A stretch of 39,221 nt of DNA, taken from the NCBI RefSeq assembly GCF_000718775.1, contig NZ_JOCB01000083.1:1-39221 (forward strand). The letters are read 5' to 3'. Shown here piece by piece: positions 17,362-24,393 of the stretch. Positions within the stretch are counted from its first letter, which is position 1. Each line of letters starts with the position of its first letter. The notes under the pieces were generated by a model, which was not told the DNA's origin, ran no database searches, and was given only the letters and a program-made list of their open reading frames with translations. The translations under genes were made by a program, and so were the position numbers. Source of the DNA: Streptomyces sp. NRRL S-31. Lineage in GTDB: Bacteria > Actinomycetota > Actinomycetes > Streptomycetales > Streptomycetaceae.

Positions 17362-18048
17362 TCACTTCTCGGCGTCGAGCGGTTCCAGCTCCTCGTCGTC
17401 GTCGACGAAGTCGAGATCGTCGTCGTCCTCGCCGTCGGAGGCGTCGTCGTCGAAGACCGCGCTCACGTCGAACCGGCACACCACCCGCTGCGGATCGACG
17501 TGCTCGAACGGCGCCTCCAGCCACTCCCCGGCCTCGGGCGGTTCCTCCGCCGCCGTGACCCAGAGCGTGGAGTCGCCCTCCTCCAGGCCGAACTCCTTGT
17601 GCCGGGAGGCGATCTCGTCCGGTTCGAACTCGCCGAAGAGGATGCCCAGCGCCCCCGGGACGGTCCCGGCGGCGTCGTCGTCCGCGCCGTCGTCGTACTC
17701 CGCCGCCTCGACCCGCTGGGCCTGCGCCAGCAGCCGCTGGGGTTCCGCCACGGTGTAGTCGCGGCGGATCAGCACGCTGATCGCGTTCGGCTCCTCGGGG
17801 CCCGCGTACGGCGGCAGCGTCTCCTCCGCACCGGGGATCTCGAAGGGCGTGACCTCGTCGTAGCGGTCGTAGAGCAGCTCGTCGTACGCCTCGGCGGCCG
17901 CGGCCAGCTCGTTGAACGCCTCGGAGACGGCCGGATCGTCCTCCCCCGACCTGCGTTCTACCGCGGCCAGATGGCGGTCGAGCGCGGTCTTGACCGCCTC
18001 GGCGGCGGCGCGTACCTCGGCAGCGGTGGGCTGCGCAGCATCAGACAT
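17362..18048 (-). CDS. Acidic hypothetical protein
   Basis: 228 residues, not recognised as a named family. The N-terminal third is helical (SDAAQPTAAEVRAAAEAVKTALDRHLAAVERR). The middle includes EPNAISVLIRRDYTV and LGILFGEFEPDEIASRHKEFGL. The last 30 or so residues are almost all Asp/Glu. The frame is open upstream, but the ATG at 18048 fits best: a TAGCGT hexamer (18061-18056, minus strand) ends 7 nt before it, giving a leaderless start, and the divergent DUF5703 gene begins 48 bp away. No membrane segment or signal peptide is seen. Likely a conserved Streptomyces cytoplasmic protein; role unknown. Confidence 0.75.
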   Translation of the reverse strand: MSDAAQPTAAEVRAAAEAVKTALDRHLAAVERRSGEDDPAVSEAFNELAAAAEAYDELLYDRYDEVTPFEIPGAEETLPPYAGPEEPNAISVLIRRDYTVAEPQRLLAQAQRVEAAEYDDGADDDAAGTVPGALGILFGEFEPDEIASRHKEFGLEEGDSTLWVTAAEEPPEAGEWLEAPFEHVDPQRVVCRFDVSAVFDDDASDGEDDDDLDFVDDDEELEPLDAEK

Positions 18049-18055
18049 AGTGCAG

Positions 18056-18061
18056 ACGCTA
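18056..18061 (-). promoter_or_regulatory. -10-like hexamer for the acidic protein gene
   Basis: TAGCGT on the minus strand, 7 nt before the ATG at 18048. The 47-bp divergent gap with the DUF5703 gene also holds CACAAT (18083-18088, plus strand) at the same 7-nt distance from that gene's ATG. Confidence 0.4.
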
Positions 18062-18095
18062 TCCGTACCGGGCACCAGCCCGCACAATAGATGCG

Positions 18096-18284
18096 ATGCC
18101 GGAATACGAATTTGTCGACGTGTACGTGCCTCGCGGGGTGTCCCGCGGGGAGGCCACACGTCTGCTGACGGACCATGCCGAGTACGGACACTGGGAGTTG
18201 GACCGACTGAGTCTGTTGCGCGACGGCAGCCGCAGGGTGCGGTTGCGCCGGCGGATCATCCGCCAGGTGCGAGCCACATGGTGA
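18096..18284 (+). CDS. DUF5703 family small protein
   Basis: 62-residue protein, MPEYEFVDVYVPRGVSRGEATRLL at the start and a very basic tail (RRVRLRRRIIRQVRATW). This matches the small, highly conserved actinobacterial DUF5703 family. There is no ribosome site. CACAAT lies 7 nt before the ATG and suggests a leaderless mRNA divergent from the acidic-protein gene. The strong basic charge contrasts with the acidic neighbour and might hint at interaction, but that is speculation. Function unknown. Confidence 0.85.
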   Translation: MPEYEFVDVYVPRGVSRGEATRLLTDHAEYGHWELDRLSLLRDGSRRVRLRRRIIRQVRATW

Positions 18285-18308
18285 GTCCGGGGGTGTGACC
18301 GGACGAGA

Positions 18309-18347
18309 ACGGAGCGGGCCCGGCCGGCATGGCAGGGCCCGCTCCGT
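18309..18347. terminator. Terminator hairpin between DUF5703 and the long chaplin
   Basis: ACGGAGCGGGCCC (18309-18321) pairs perfectly with GGGCCCGCTCCGT (18335-18347), followed by a T run on the plus strand. It separates two converging genes. Confidence 0.8.
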
Positions 18348-18354
18348 TTTCCGG

Positions 18355-19206
18355 TCAGGCCGCGGACCGGGCCTTTCGGTAGAGCACCGCACCCGCGAGC
18401 AGCGCGCCGGCGCCGGCCGGCAGCGCGATGCCCAGCGGCACCTCGCCGCCCGTGTGGGCGAGCTGGGCACCGGCCGGCGGCCGGGCGGCGCGGTCCGTCC
18501 GCGCCGACGCCCGGACCGCGCCGTGGGCCGTGGAGCCTCCCGCGGCGGGCCGGCCGCCCGTACCGGGGTGCCCCGGCTCGCCGGGCCGGTGCGGAGTGCC
18601 CGGGGTGCCGTGAGTACCGGGGTTGCCGGGGTGAGCGGGGTGACCAGGATCACCCGGGTGTCCCGGGTGCCCCGGCTCTCCGGGGTGTCCCGGCTGCCCG
18701 GGTCGTCCGGGCTTCCCCGGCGGGTTGCCGTGTCCGCCGTCCGGCGGCCCGCCGTGCCCACCGCCGTCGTCGGCGCAGCCGTTGCCCGTGGTGGCGTCGC
18801 CGATGCCGATGACGTCGACGCTGTTGCCGCAGACGTTCACCGGGATGTCGACCGGCACCTGCACGGTGTTGCCGGACCCGACGCCCGGCGAGCCGTCGGC
18901 GCGGCCGCTCGCGTGCGCGCCGCCGGAACCGCCGGAGCCGCCGTGCGCACCTCCCGGAGCGCCGTCATGGCCGGCGCACGAGTTCCCCGCCGCCGGGTTG
19001 AGCAGCCCGACGACGTTCACGGTGTTGCCGCAGACGTTCACCGGCGCGTGCACCGGCACCTGCACCGTGTTGCCGGACAGTACGCCGGGTGAGCCCCCGG
19101 CGGCGCCCGCCGCGCCCGCGTCGGCGTGTGCGTATCCGCTCGCGGCGGCGATCACGCCGGTCGCCGCGGCCATGGTCATCAGGCCCTTGCGCGTGCCCTG
19201 TCGCAT
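18355..19206 (-). CDS. Long chaplin, sortase-anchored, with collagen-like linker
   Basis: 283-residue secreted surface protein of the ChpA/B/C type. A signal peptide (MRQGTRKGLMTMAAATGVIAA, cleavage near AHA-DA) precedes two chaplin domains, each with two Cys: VPVNVCGNTVNVVGLLNPAAGNSC and VPVNVCGNSVDVIGIGDATTGNGC. A long Gly/Pro/His linker with collagen-like PGxPGx repeats (GHPGEPGHPGHPGDPGHP) follows. The C-terminus has the class E sortase signal LAHTG, a hydrophobic helix and a positively charged tail (RKARSAA). Chaplins are amyloid-forming proteins that coat aerial hyphae and spores; long ones are wall-anchored. The ATG at 19206 is preferred to the upstream frame because the signal peptide begins there. 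It resembles ChpC by position next to chpH, but the linker makes a firm gene name unsafe. Confidence 0.9.
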   Translation of the reverse strand: MRQGTRKGLMTMAAATGVIAAASGYAHADAGAAGAAGGSPGVLSGNTVQVPVHAPVNVCGNTVNVVGLLNPAAGNSCAGHDGAPGGAHGGSGGSGGAHASGRADGSPGVGSGNTVQVPVDIPVNVCGNSVDVIGIGDATTGNGCADDGGGHGGPPDGGHGNPPGKPGRPGQPGHPGEPGHPGHPGDPGHPAHPGNPGTHGTPGTPHRPGEPGHPGTGGRPAAGGSTAHGAVRASARTDRAARPPAGAQLAHTGGEVPLGIALPAGAGALLAGAVLYRKARSAA

Positions 19207-19254
19207 AACTTGGGTTCCCCCCTGCCTTCGTGCCTTGGTTCTCGGAGGAGACCG

Positions 19255-19293
19255 GTCGGCCCCAGAGCGCACGGCGTGCGCTCCGGGGCCGAC
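19255..19293 (-). terminator. Terminator of the short chaplin gene
   Basis: 17-bp inverted repeat (19255-19271 with 19277-19293), one mismatch, 5-nt loop, 34 nt after the chpH-like stop on the minus strand. It insulates the long chaplin gene downstream, which therefore needs its own promoter within 19207-19254. Confidence 0.75.
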
Positions 19294-19327
19294 GGCTCGT
19301 CAAAGTGCGCCCCTCAGGGAGCCGGCG

Positions 19328-19561
19328 TCAGCTGTTGACGCAGGCGTTACCGAAGGTGGGGTTCAGAAGCCCGATCACGCTGATCGTGTTGCCACACGCG
19401 TTCACCGGGACGTGCACGGGGGCCTGGACGACATTGCCGGACACGACGCCCGGGGAGTGCACGGCGGCACCCTGGGCACCGGAGTCGGCGACGGCGAGGC
19501 CCGCACCCGCGAGAACCAGACCACCGGTGGCGGCCGCGGCAGCGACGATCTTCTTGATCAT
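19328..19561 (-). CDS. chpH: Short chaplin ChpH-like
   Basis: 77-residue short chaplin. A Sec signal peptide (MIKKIVAAAAATGGLVLAGAGLAVA, cleaved before DSGAQG) precedes one chaplin domain with two Cys (NACGNTISVIGLLNPTFGNAC). Length and the ending NACVNS agree with ChpH of S. coelicolor. Mature short chaplins self-assemble into amyloid rodlets that lower surface tension and allow hyphae to grow into the air. AGGAGG lies about 5 nt before the ATG on the minus strand. The upstream region contains a 23-bp hairpin and a possible developmental promoter. Confidence 0.93.
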   Translation of the reverse strand: MIKKIVAAAAATGGLVLAGAGLAVADSGAQGAAVHSPGVVSGNVVQAPVHVPVNACGNTISVIGLLNPTFGNACVNS

Positions 19562-19597
19562 TACATCCTCCTAGTTGGCAAACGCCCAGTGGGCGGT

Positions 19598-19620
19598 GTG
19601 ATCCCGAAGCGCGGGATCAC
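19598..19620 (-). promoter_or_regulatory. Perfect 9-bp inverted repeat in the chpH leader
   Basis: GTGATCCCG and CGGGATCAC separated by 5 nt, 37 nt upstream of the chpH start codon. It could be an operator or an RNA hairpin in the 5' leader. Confidence 0.5.
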
Positions 19621-19627
19621 ATCAACT

Positions 19628-19655
19628 GCAACGAGGAGGAACTAATGAAGCTACG
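19628..19655 (-). promoter_or_regulatory. Possible sigma-BldN-type promoter for chpH
   Basis: On the minus strand CGTAGC (19655-19650) and CGTTGC (19633-19628) are separated by 16 bp. This is close to the CGTAAC-n16-CGTTGA pattern I recall for BldN targets, and chaplin genes belong to the BldN regulon in S. venezuelae. The match is imperfect and the consensus is from memory. Confidence 0.35.
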
Positions 19656-19739
19656 AACTGATCGTCGCATTCACCCTTCTCAGGCGGTCTCGTACGAATG
19701 CCCGAATCCCCGGCGCGCGGCCGCCGCCGGGGACCGGCC

Positions 19740-21065
19740 TCAGGAGGCGTCGATGAACCGGTCGAGCACCCGCACGCCGAACTGGAGCCCGTCCACCGGC
19801 ACCCGCTCGTCCACGCCGTGGAACATCCCGGCGAAGTCCAGTTCCGGCGGCAGCTTCAGGGGGGCGAAGCCGAAGCCGCGGATGCCGAGGTCGTCGAAGG
19901 ACTTGGCGTCGGTGCCGCCGGAGAGCATGTACGGGATCGCCTTGGCGGTCGGGTCCTCGGCGAGCAGCGCGGACTGCATGGCCTCCACCAGGGCGCCGTC
20001 GAAGCCGGTCTCCAGCGCCTTGTCGGAGTGCACGTCCTCGCGGCGGACGCGGGGGCCGAGCAGCCGGTCGAGGTCGGCGAGGAACTCCTCCTCGTGGCCG
20101 GGCAGGAACCGTCCGTCGATGTGCGCGGTGGCCTCGCCCGGGATGACGTTGACCTTGTAGCCGGCGTTCAGCTGGGTGGGGTTCGCGGTGTTGCTCAGGG
20201 TCGCGCCGATCAGCTTGGCGATGCCGCCGAGCTTGGCGATGGTCGCCTCCATGTCCTCCGGGTCCAGCTCGGTGCCGAGCGCGTCGCCCAGTTCGTCGAG
20301 GAAGGCCCGGGTGGTCTTGGTGACCCGGACCGGGAACGTGTGCCGGCCCACCCGGGCGACCGCCTCGGACAGCTCGGTGATGGCGTTGTCGCGGTGGATC
20401 ATCGACCCGTGCCCGGCGGTGCCGGCCACGGTCAGCTTCATCCAGTGCATGCCCTTCTCGGCCGTCTGGATCAGGTAGAGCCGCCGCTGGTCGTTCACGG
20501 TGAAGGAGAAGCCGCCGACCTCGCTGATCGCCTCGGTGACGCCCTCGAACAGCTCGGGGTGGTGGTCGACCAGGTAGCGGGCACCGTAGGTGCCGCCCGC
20601 CTCCTCGTCGGCGAGGAAGGCGACCACGATGTCCCGCGGGGGCCGGCGTCCGCTGCGCAGCCGGTCGCGGACGACCGCGAGGGTCATCGCGTCCATGTCC
20701 TTCATGTCGACGGCCCCGCGCCCCCACACGCATCCGTCGGCGACCTCGCCGGAGAACGGGTCGTGGGTCCAGTCGACGGCGTTGGCCGGTACGACGTCCA
20801 GGTGGCCGTGGATGAGCAGCGCGGGCCGGGACGGGTCCTCGCCCTCGATGCGGGCCACCGTGGAGGCGCGGCCGGGGTGCGACTCGTAGATCTTCGGTTC
20901 CAGTCCGACCTCGGCGAGCTTCCCGGCGACCCATTCGGCGGCCTTGCGCTCGCCCGGCCCCGAGTGGTCGCCGTAGTTGCTGGTGTCGAACCGGATCAGC
21001 TCCCGGCAGAGGTCCACGACCTCGTCCTCGCCGGTGACGCCCCTGGCCGTGTCCGTCTCGCTCAC
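19740..21065 (-). CDS. M20 family metallopeptidase
   Basis: 441-residue zinc-dependent peptidase/deacylase (M20/M25/M40, succinyl-diaminopimelate desuccinylase-like). Metal-site residues are present: H88 and D90 in LIHGHLDVV, D120 in VWGRGAVDMKD, E154/E155 in LADEEAGG and a late His in MFHGVDERVP. The dimerisation domain lies in between (AEKGMHWMKLTVAGTAGHGSM). The GTG start at 21065 is chosen because GGAGGAA lies just upstream; the open frame extends further but without a ribosome site. No transport or amino-acid pathway genes are adjacent, so the substrate (dipeptide or N-acyl amino acid) is unknown. It is upstream of and in the same orientation as chpH, but probably a separate transcript. 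Confidence 0.9.
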   Translation of the reverse strand: MSETDTARGVTGEDEVVDLCRELIRFDTSNYGDHSGPGERKAAEWVAGKLAEVGLEPKIYESHPGRASTVARIEGEDPSRPALLIHGHLDVVPANAVDWTHDPFSGEVADGCVWGRGAVDMKDMDAMTLAVVRDRLRSGRRPPRDIVVAFLADEEAGGTYGARYLVDHHPELFEGVTEAISEVGGFSFTVNDQRRLYLIQTAEKGMHWMKLTVAGTAGHGSMIHRDNAITELSEAVARVGRHTFPVRVTKTTRAFLDELGDALGTELDPEDMEATIAKLGGIAKLIGATLSNTANPTQLNAGYKVNVIPGEATAHIDGRFLPGHEEEFLADLDRLLGPRVRREDVHSDKALETGFDGALVEAMQSALLAEDPTAKAIPYMLSGGTDAKSFDDLGIRGFGFAPLKLPPELDFAGMFHGVDERVPVDGLQFGVRVLDRFIDAS

Positions 21066-21278
21066 GGTGCTTCCTCCCGCTGTCACTGCTGGTGGTCCCC
21101 CCATCCTCTCTCCGCCCGGGCCGGGGCCCAAGACCGGTCCCGGCACGTCACACACCGTTCACGCGGGACCGGTCCCGGGACGGGGGGTGATCAGCCACCC
21201 CCGAAAGCCTGGTAATGTTTCCTTCGTCGCCGCGAGGGAAACCCCGCCGAAAGGGAGATCTCGCACGACAGACACCTT

Positions 21279-21366
21279 GTCCGGGTGGCGGAATGGCAGA
21301 CGCGCTAGCTTGAGGTGCTAGTGCCCTTTATCGGGCGTGGGGGTTCAAGTCCCCCCTCGGACACCA
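21279..21366 (+). tRNA. tRNA-Leu, anticodon GAG
   Basis: 88-nt class II tRNA. The acceptor stem GTCCGGG/CTCGGAC has one G-U pair, with discriminator A and an encoded CCA (21364-21366). The anticodon stem is CTAGC/GCTAG with loop TTGAGGT (anticodon GAG, 21312-21314). A long variable arm (TGCCC...CGGGCG) and the T arm GGGGG-TTCAAGT-CCCCC are clear. It decodes CTC/CTT leucine codons; CTC is common in this GC-rich genome. Confidence 0.97.
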
Positions 21367-21368
21367 GC

Positions 21369-21394
21369 AAGGCCCCTGCCGCGGCGGGGGCCTT
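21369..21394 (+). terminator. Terminator after tRNA-Leu
   Basis: AAGGCCCC (21369-21376) pairs with GGGGCCTT (21387-21394), with extra GCC/GGC pairing inside and a following T run. It starts 2 nt after the CCA end. Confidence 0.8.
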
Positions 21395-21519
21395 TCGCGT
21401 GCCCCGGCACAGCCTCCCGGAAGCCTGCCCGAACGGCAGCCCTTTCCGGAACCGGCGGCCCTTCCCGGGCCCTCTGCCCTCCCTGGGCTCTCTGCCCTCC
21501 CCCGACCCGCTGTCCTTCC

Positions 21520-21525
21520 TAGACT
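21520..21525 (+). promoter_or_regulatory. -10-like hexamer for the PolX/PHP gene
   Basis: TAGACT followed by 6 nt and the GTG start at 21532, suggesting a leaderless mRNA. No convincing -35 is seen. Confidence 0.45.
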
Positions 21526-21531
21526 TGAGGG

Positions 21532-23259
21532 GTGGCCCGGTCCAACGCCGAGGTCGAGGCGCTGCTCCAGGAGTACGCCGATCTCCTCGCGATCACCGGA
21601 GGCGACACCTTCAGGGCGCGCGCCTACGAGAAGGCGGCCCGGGCGATCGGCGGGTATCCGGCCGACGTCTCCACGCTGGACGCCGAGGGGCTGCGGGAGA
21701 TCCCGCACGTGGGACGGTCGATCGCCGAGAAGGTGACCGAGTACCTGCGCACGGGCCGGATCTCCCTGGTCGAGGAGGGCCGGGCGAGGGTCCCGGCCGG
21801 GGTGCGCGAGCTGGTCACCATTCCGACACTGGGCCCGAAGAAGGCGCTGCGGCTCTACGAGGACCTGCACATCTCCTCGGTGGACCAGCTGGCCGCGGCC
21901 CTGGACGACGACGCGCTGGCCGGTCTGAAGGGGTTCGGGGAGAAGACGCGGGAGAACATCCGGCACGGCATCGAGCTGCTCCGCCGGGCGGGCGGCCGGG
22001 TGCCGCTGGGGCTCGCGCTGGACACCGCCGAGGAGATCGTCGCCGCGCTGTCCGCGGTGCCGGGGTGCGCGCGGTGTGCCTACGCCGGTTCGCTGCGCCG
22101 GATGCGGGAGACCGTCGGGGACCTGGACGTGCTGGTCGCGGCGGAGCGGTCGGCGCCGTTCATGGAGGCGCTGTGCGCGCTGCCGGTCACCGCGGAGATG
22201 ATCACGCGGGGCGCGAAGAAGACGTCGGTGCGCACCGGCGAGGGGCTCCGGGTCGACCTGCGGGTGGTGCCGCCTCGGTCGTGGGGTGCCGCGATGCAGT
22301 ACTTCACCGGCTCCAGGGCGCACAACATCCGCACCCGGACCATCGCCGTGCACCTGGGACTGAAGCTGTCCGAGTACGGGGTGTTCGACGCCGGCGGCGG
22401 GGAGCCGGTCGCCTCCCGCACCGAGGAGGAGGTGTACGCGCGGCTGGGCCTGCCGTGGATCGCGCCGACGCTGCGCGAGGACCGCGGGGAGATCGAGGCG
22501 GCGCTGGGCGGCGAGCTGCCCGAGGTGGTGACCGAGCGGGACATCCGCGGCGACCTGCACACGCACACCGATCTCACGGACGGCCTGGCCCCGCTGGAGA
22601 CGATGGTGGCGGCGGCCGCGGAGCGCGGCTACGCGTACTACGCCGTCACCGACCACGCGCCCGGCCTGTCCATGCGGCGCATGACGGACGGGAGGATCCT
22701 CGCCCAGCGGGAGCGGCTGCGGGAGCTGGACGGCGCCCGCCGCCGCATGCGGCTGCTGCACGGCACCGAGCTGAACATCGGACCGGACGGGGAGGTGGAC
22801 TGGCCGGCGGAGTTCCTGGCCGGCTTCGATCTGTGCGTGGCCTCGCTGCACTCGCACTTCGACCTGGACCGGACGGCGACGACGCGCCGGCTGGTGCGGG
22901 CCTGCGAGCACCCGTACGTCAACATCATCGGCCATCCGACCACCCGGCTGATCGGCAGGCGGCCGGGCGTCGACGCGGACTGGGACGCGGTGTTCGCGGC
23001 CTGCGCGCGCACCGGCACCGCGCTGGAGGTCAACGCCCGGCCGGACCGGCTCGACCTGAGCGACGCGGACATCCTGCGGGCCCGGGAGCACGGGGCGCGG
23101 TTCGCCGTGAACTCCGACGCGCACGCCGTACCGCACCTCGCGCAGTTGCGGTACGGCGTCGGCACCGCGCAGCGCGGCTGGCTCACCGGGGACGATGTGA
23201 TCAACACCTGGCCGCTGGCCCGGCTGCGCGGGTTCCTGCGCAAGGGCCGGCGGGTCTGA
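21532..23259 (+). CDS. polX: PolX-type DNA polymerase/PHP phosphoesterase
   Basis: 575-residue bacterial family X polymerase with a C-terminal PHP domain. Helix-hairpin-helix segments lie near residues 50-75 (REIPHVGRSIAEKV) and 95-145 (IPTLGPKKA, GFGEKTRENI). The nucleotidyltransferase core has G186-S187 and the metal Asps D197 and D199 in GDLDVLV, plus D242 in VDLRVV. The PHP metal ligands are complete: DLHTH (341-345), TDHAPG, GTELNI, SLHSHFD, GHPTTR and NSDAH. Both active sites therefore look intact, fitting gap-filling synthesis plus 3'-end processing in base-excision or end repair. The gene ends 9 bp from the converging CapA-like gene. Confidence 0.9.
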   Translation: MARSNAEVEALLQEYADLLAITGGDTFRARAYEKAARAIGGYPADVSTLDAEGLREIPHVGRSIAEKVTEYLRTGRISLVEEGRARVPAGVRELVTIPTLGPKKALRLYEDLHISSVDQLAAALDDDALAGLKGFGEKTRENIRHGIELLRRAGGRVPLGLALDTAEEIVAALSAVPGCARCAYAGSLRRMRETVGDLDVLVAAERSAPFMEALCALPVTAEMITRGAKKTSVRTGEGLRVDLRVVPPRSWGAAMQYFTGSRAHNIRTRTIAVHLGLKLSEYGVFDAGGGEPVASRTEEEVYARLGLPWIAPTLREDRGEIEAALGGELPEVVTERDIRGDLHTHTDLTDGLAPLETMVAAAAERGYAYYAVTDHAPGLSMRRMTDGRILAQRERLRELDGARRRMRLLHGTELNIGPDGEVDWPAEFLAGFDLCVASLHSHFDLDRTATTRRLVRACEHPYVNIIGHPTTRLIGRRPGVDADWDAVFAACARTGTALEVNARPDRLDLSDADILRAREHGARFAVNSDAHAVPHLAQLRYGVGTAQRGWLTGDDVINTWPLARLRGFLRKGRRV

Positions 23260-23268
23260 CCTCCCTGC

Positions 23269-24384
23269 TCATCGCGGCGGGCGCACCACGAGGGTGCCGT
23301 CGTCCGCCTGTTCGACCCGGGTGCCGTGGCGGCGGGCGTGTCCGTCGAGGACGGCGCGCAGCCAGGCGGCGTCGTCGGGGGCGGCGTGCTCCAGGCGCAG
23401 CCGTCGCGCCCGCAGCGGCACCATCCGCAGACCGGTCAGCCGGCCGGTGCCGGACTCGGCCGACACCAGGTACAGCAGCCGCAGGTCGTCGCGGTAGCGC
23501 TCGTAGCCGCCGATGCCCTCGTAGTCGTTGACGAGGTCGCCGCAGCCGTACAGGACTAGCCGGTCGCGGTAGACCTCCGGCGGGCGCGGATGGTGCGAGG
23601 AGTGGCCGTGCACGACGTCGGCGCCCGCGTCGACGAGCGCGTGGGCGAAGCGGATCTCGTCGCGGGGCACGGTGTAGCCCCAGTTGGGGCCCCAGTGGAC
23701 GGACGCGACGACGAGGTCGCCGGGGCGCCGTACCCGGCGCAGGCGGTCGGTGAAATCGGCCGCGGCGGCGGGGGTGGGACCGGTGACGAGGGCGACGCCC
23801 GGCCGGTCGGCGGTGGCGGCCCAGCCGGTCGGGATGCCGCTGGAGGGCATCCCGAAGGCGAGGACCAGGAGGCGTCCGCCGCTGCGCAGCGGTACGGTCG
23901 CGGGCCGCCATGCCGCGGCGGCGTCCCGGCCCGCCCCCGCGGTGCGCAGCCCGCCCGCGGCGAGGCTGTCCAGGGTTTCGCGCAGGCCCGCCGGGCCGAA
24001 GTCGAGCACGTGGTTGTTGGCGAGGACGCAGACGTCGGGGCGGGCGGCGGTGAGGCAGGGCAGGTTGGCCGGGTGCATCCGGTAGTGGACGCCCTTGCCG
24101 GCGGCGAAGGCGCCGTCCCCGGTGACGGCGGTCTCCAGGTTGACCACCCTGGCGTCCGGCGCGGCGCGCTCCAGGACGGGCAGTGCGTCGCCCCAGGGCC
24201 AGGCGGGGTCCGCGGGCCGGGGCACCGGTCCGTTCGCGGCCTCGGCCAGGGCGACGTAGTCCCGGGCGTCGCGCACATGGCTCTCCCGCAGGGCCGGGTC
24301 GCCGGGGTGCGGGAGGATCTGGTCGACGCCCCGGCCGAGCATGACGTCCCCGGCCAGGAAGAGGGTGACGGGCCTCGCGGGCAT
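23269..24384 (-). CDS. CapA-family metallophosphatase-like protein
   Basis: 371-residue protein of the CapA/PgsA family, related to the poly-gamma-glutamate synthesis protein. Calcineurin-like metal motifs are LFLAGDVMLGRG (D13), VNLETAVT, LANNHVLDFG, VHWGPNWGY and VHGHSSHHPRPPE. No signal peptide or membrane anchor is obvious, unlike classical CapA, so it may act in the cytoplasm on another substrate. It begins 9 nt after the stop of the phosphoribosyltransferase-hydrolase gene and is the last member of a three-gene minus-strand operon. The rest of the capsule apparatus (capB, capC) is absent here, so capsule synthesis is unlikely to be its role. Confidence 0.88.
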   Translation of the reverse strand: MPARPVTLFLAGDVMLGRGVDQILPHPGDPALRESHVRDARDYVALAEAANGPVPRPADPAWPWGDALPVLERAAPDARVVNLETAVTGDGAFAAGKGVHYRMHPANLPCLTAARPDVCVLANNHVLDFGPAGLRETLDSLAAGGLRTAGAGRDAAAAWRPATVPLRSGGRLLVLAFGMPSSGIPTGWAATADRPGVALVTGPTPAAAADFTDRLRRVRRPGDLVVASVHWGPNWGYTVPRDEIRFAHALVDAGADVVHGHSSHHPRPPEVYRDRLVLYGCGDLVNDYEGIGGYERYRDDLRLLYLVSAESGTGRLTGLRMVPLRARRLRLEHAAPDDAAWLRAVLDGHARRHGTRVEQADDGTLVVRPPR

Positions 24385-24393
24385 GGGCCCCGC

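Noticed and set aside
19645..20160. Plus-strand ORF beginning MKLRTDRRIHPSQ with a good AGGAGG ribosome site
   Set aside because: After about 30 codons it runs antisense through the M20 peptidase with no sensible protein character; the ribosome-site-like bases fall in the chpH upstream region. A very short leader peptide cannot be fully excluded.
21279..21366. tRNA-Leu as an integration site of a mobile element
   Set aside because: No integrase, excisionase or duplicated tRNA 3' end was found in the flanking sequence; genes on both sides are core-type.
23269..24384. CapA-like gene as evidence for a capsule (poly-gamma-glutamate) locus
   Set aside because: No CapB/CapC partners or export signal are present; neighbours are a DUF1876 protein and a phosphoribosyltransferase-hydrolase fusion.
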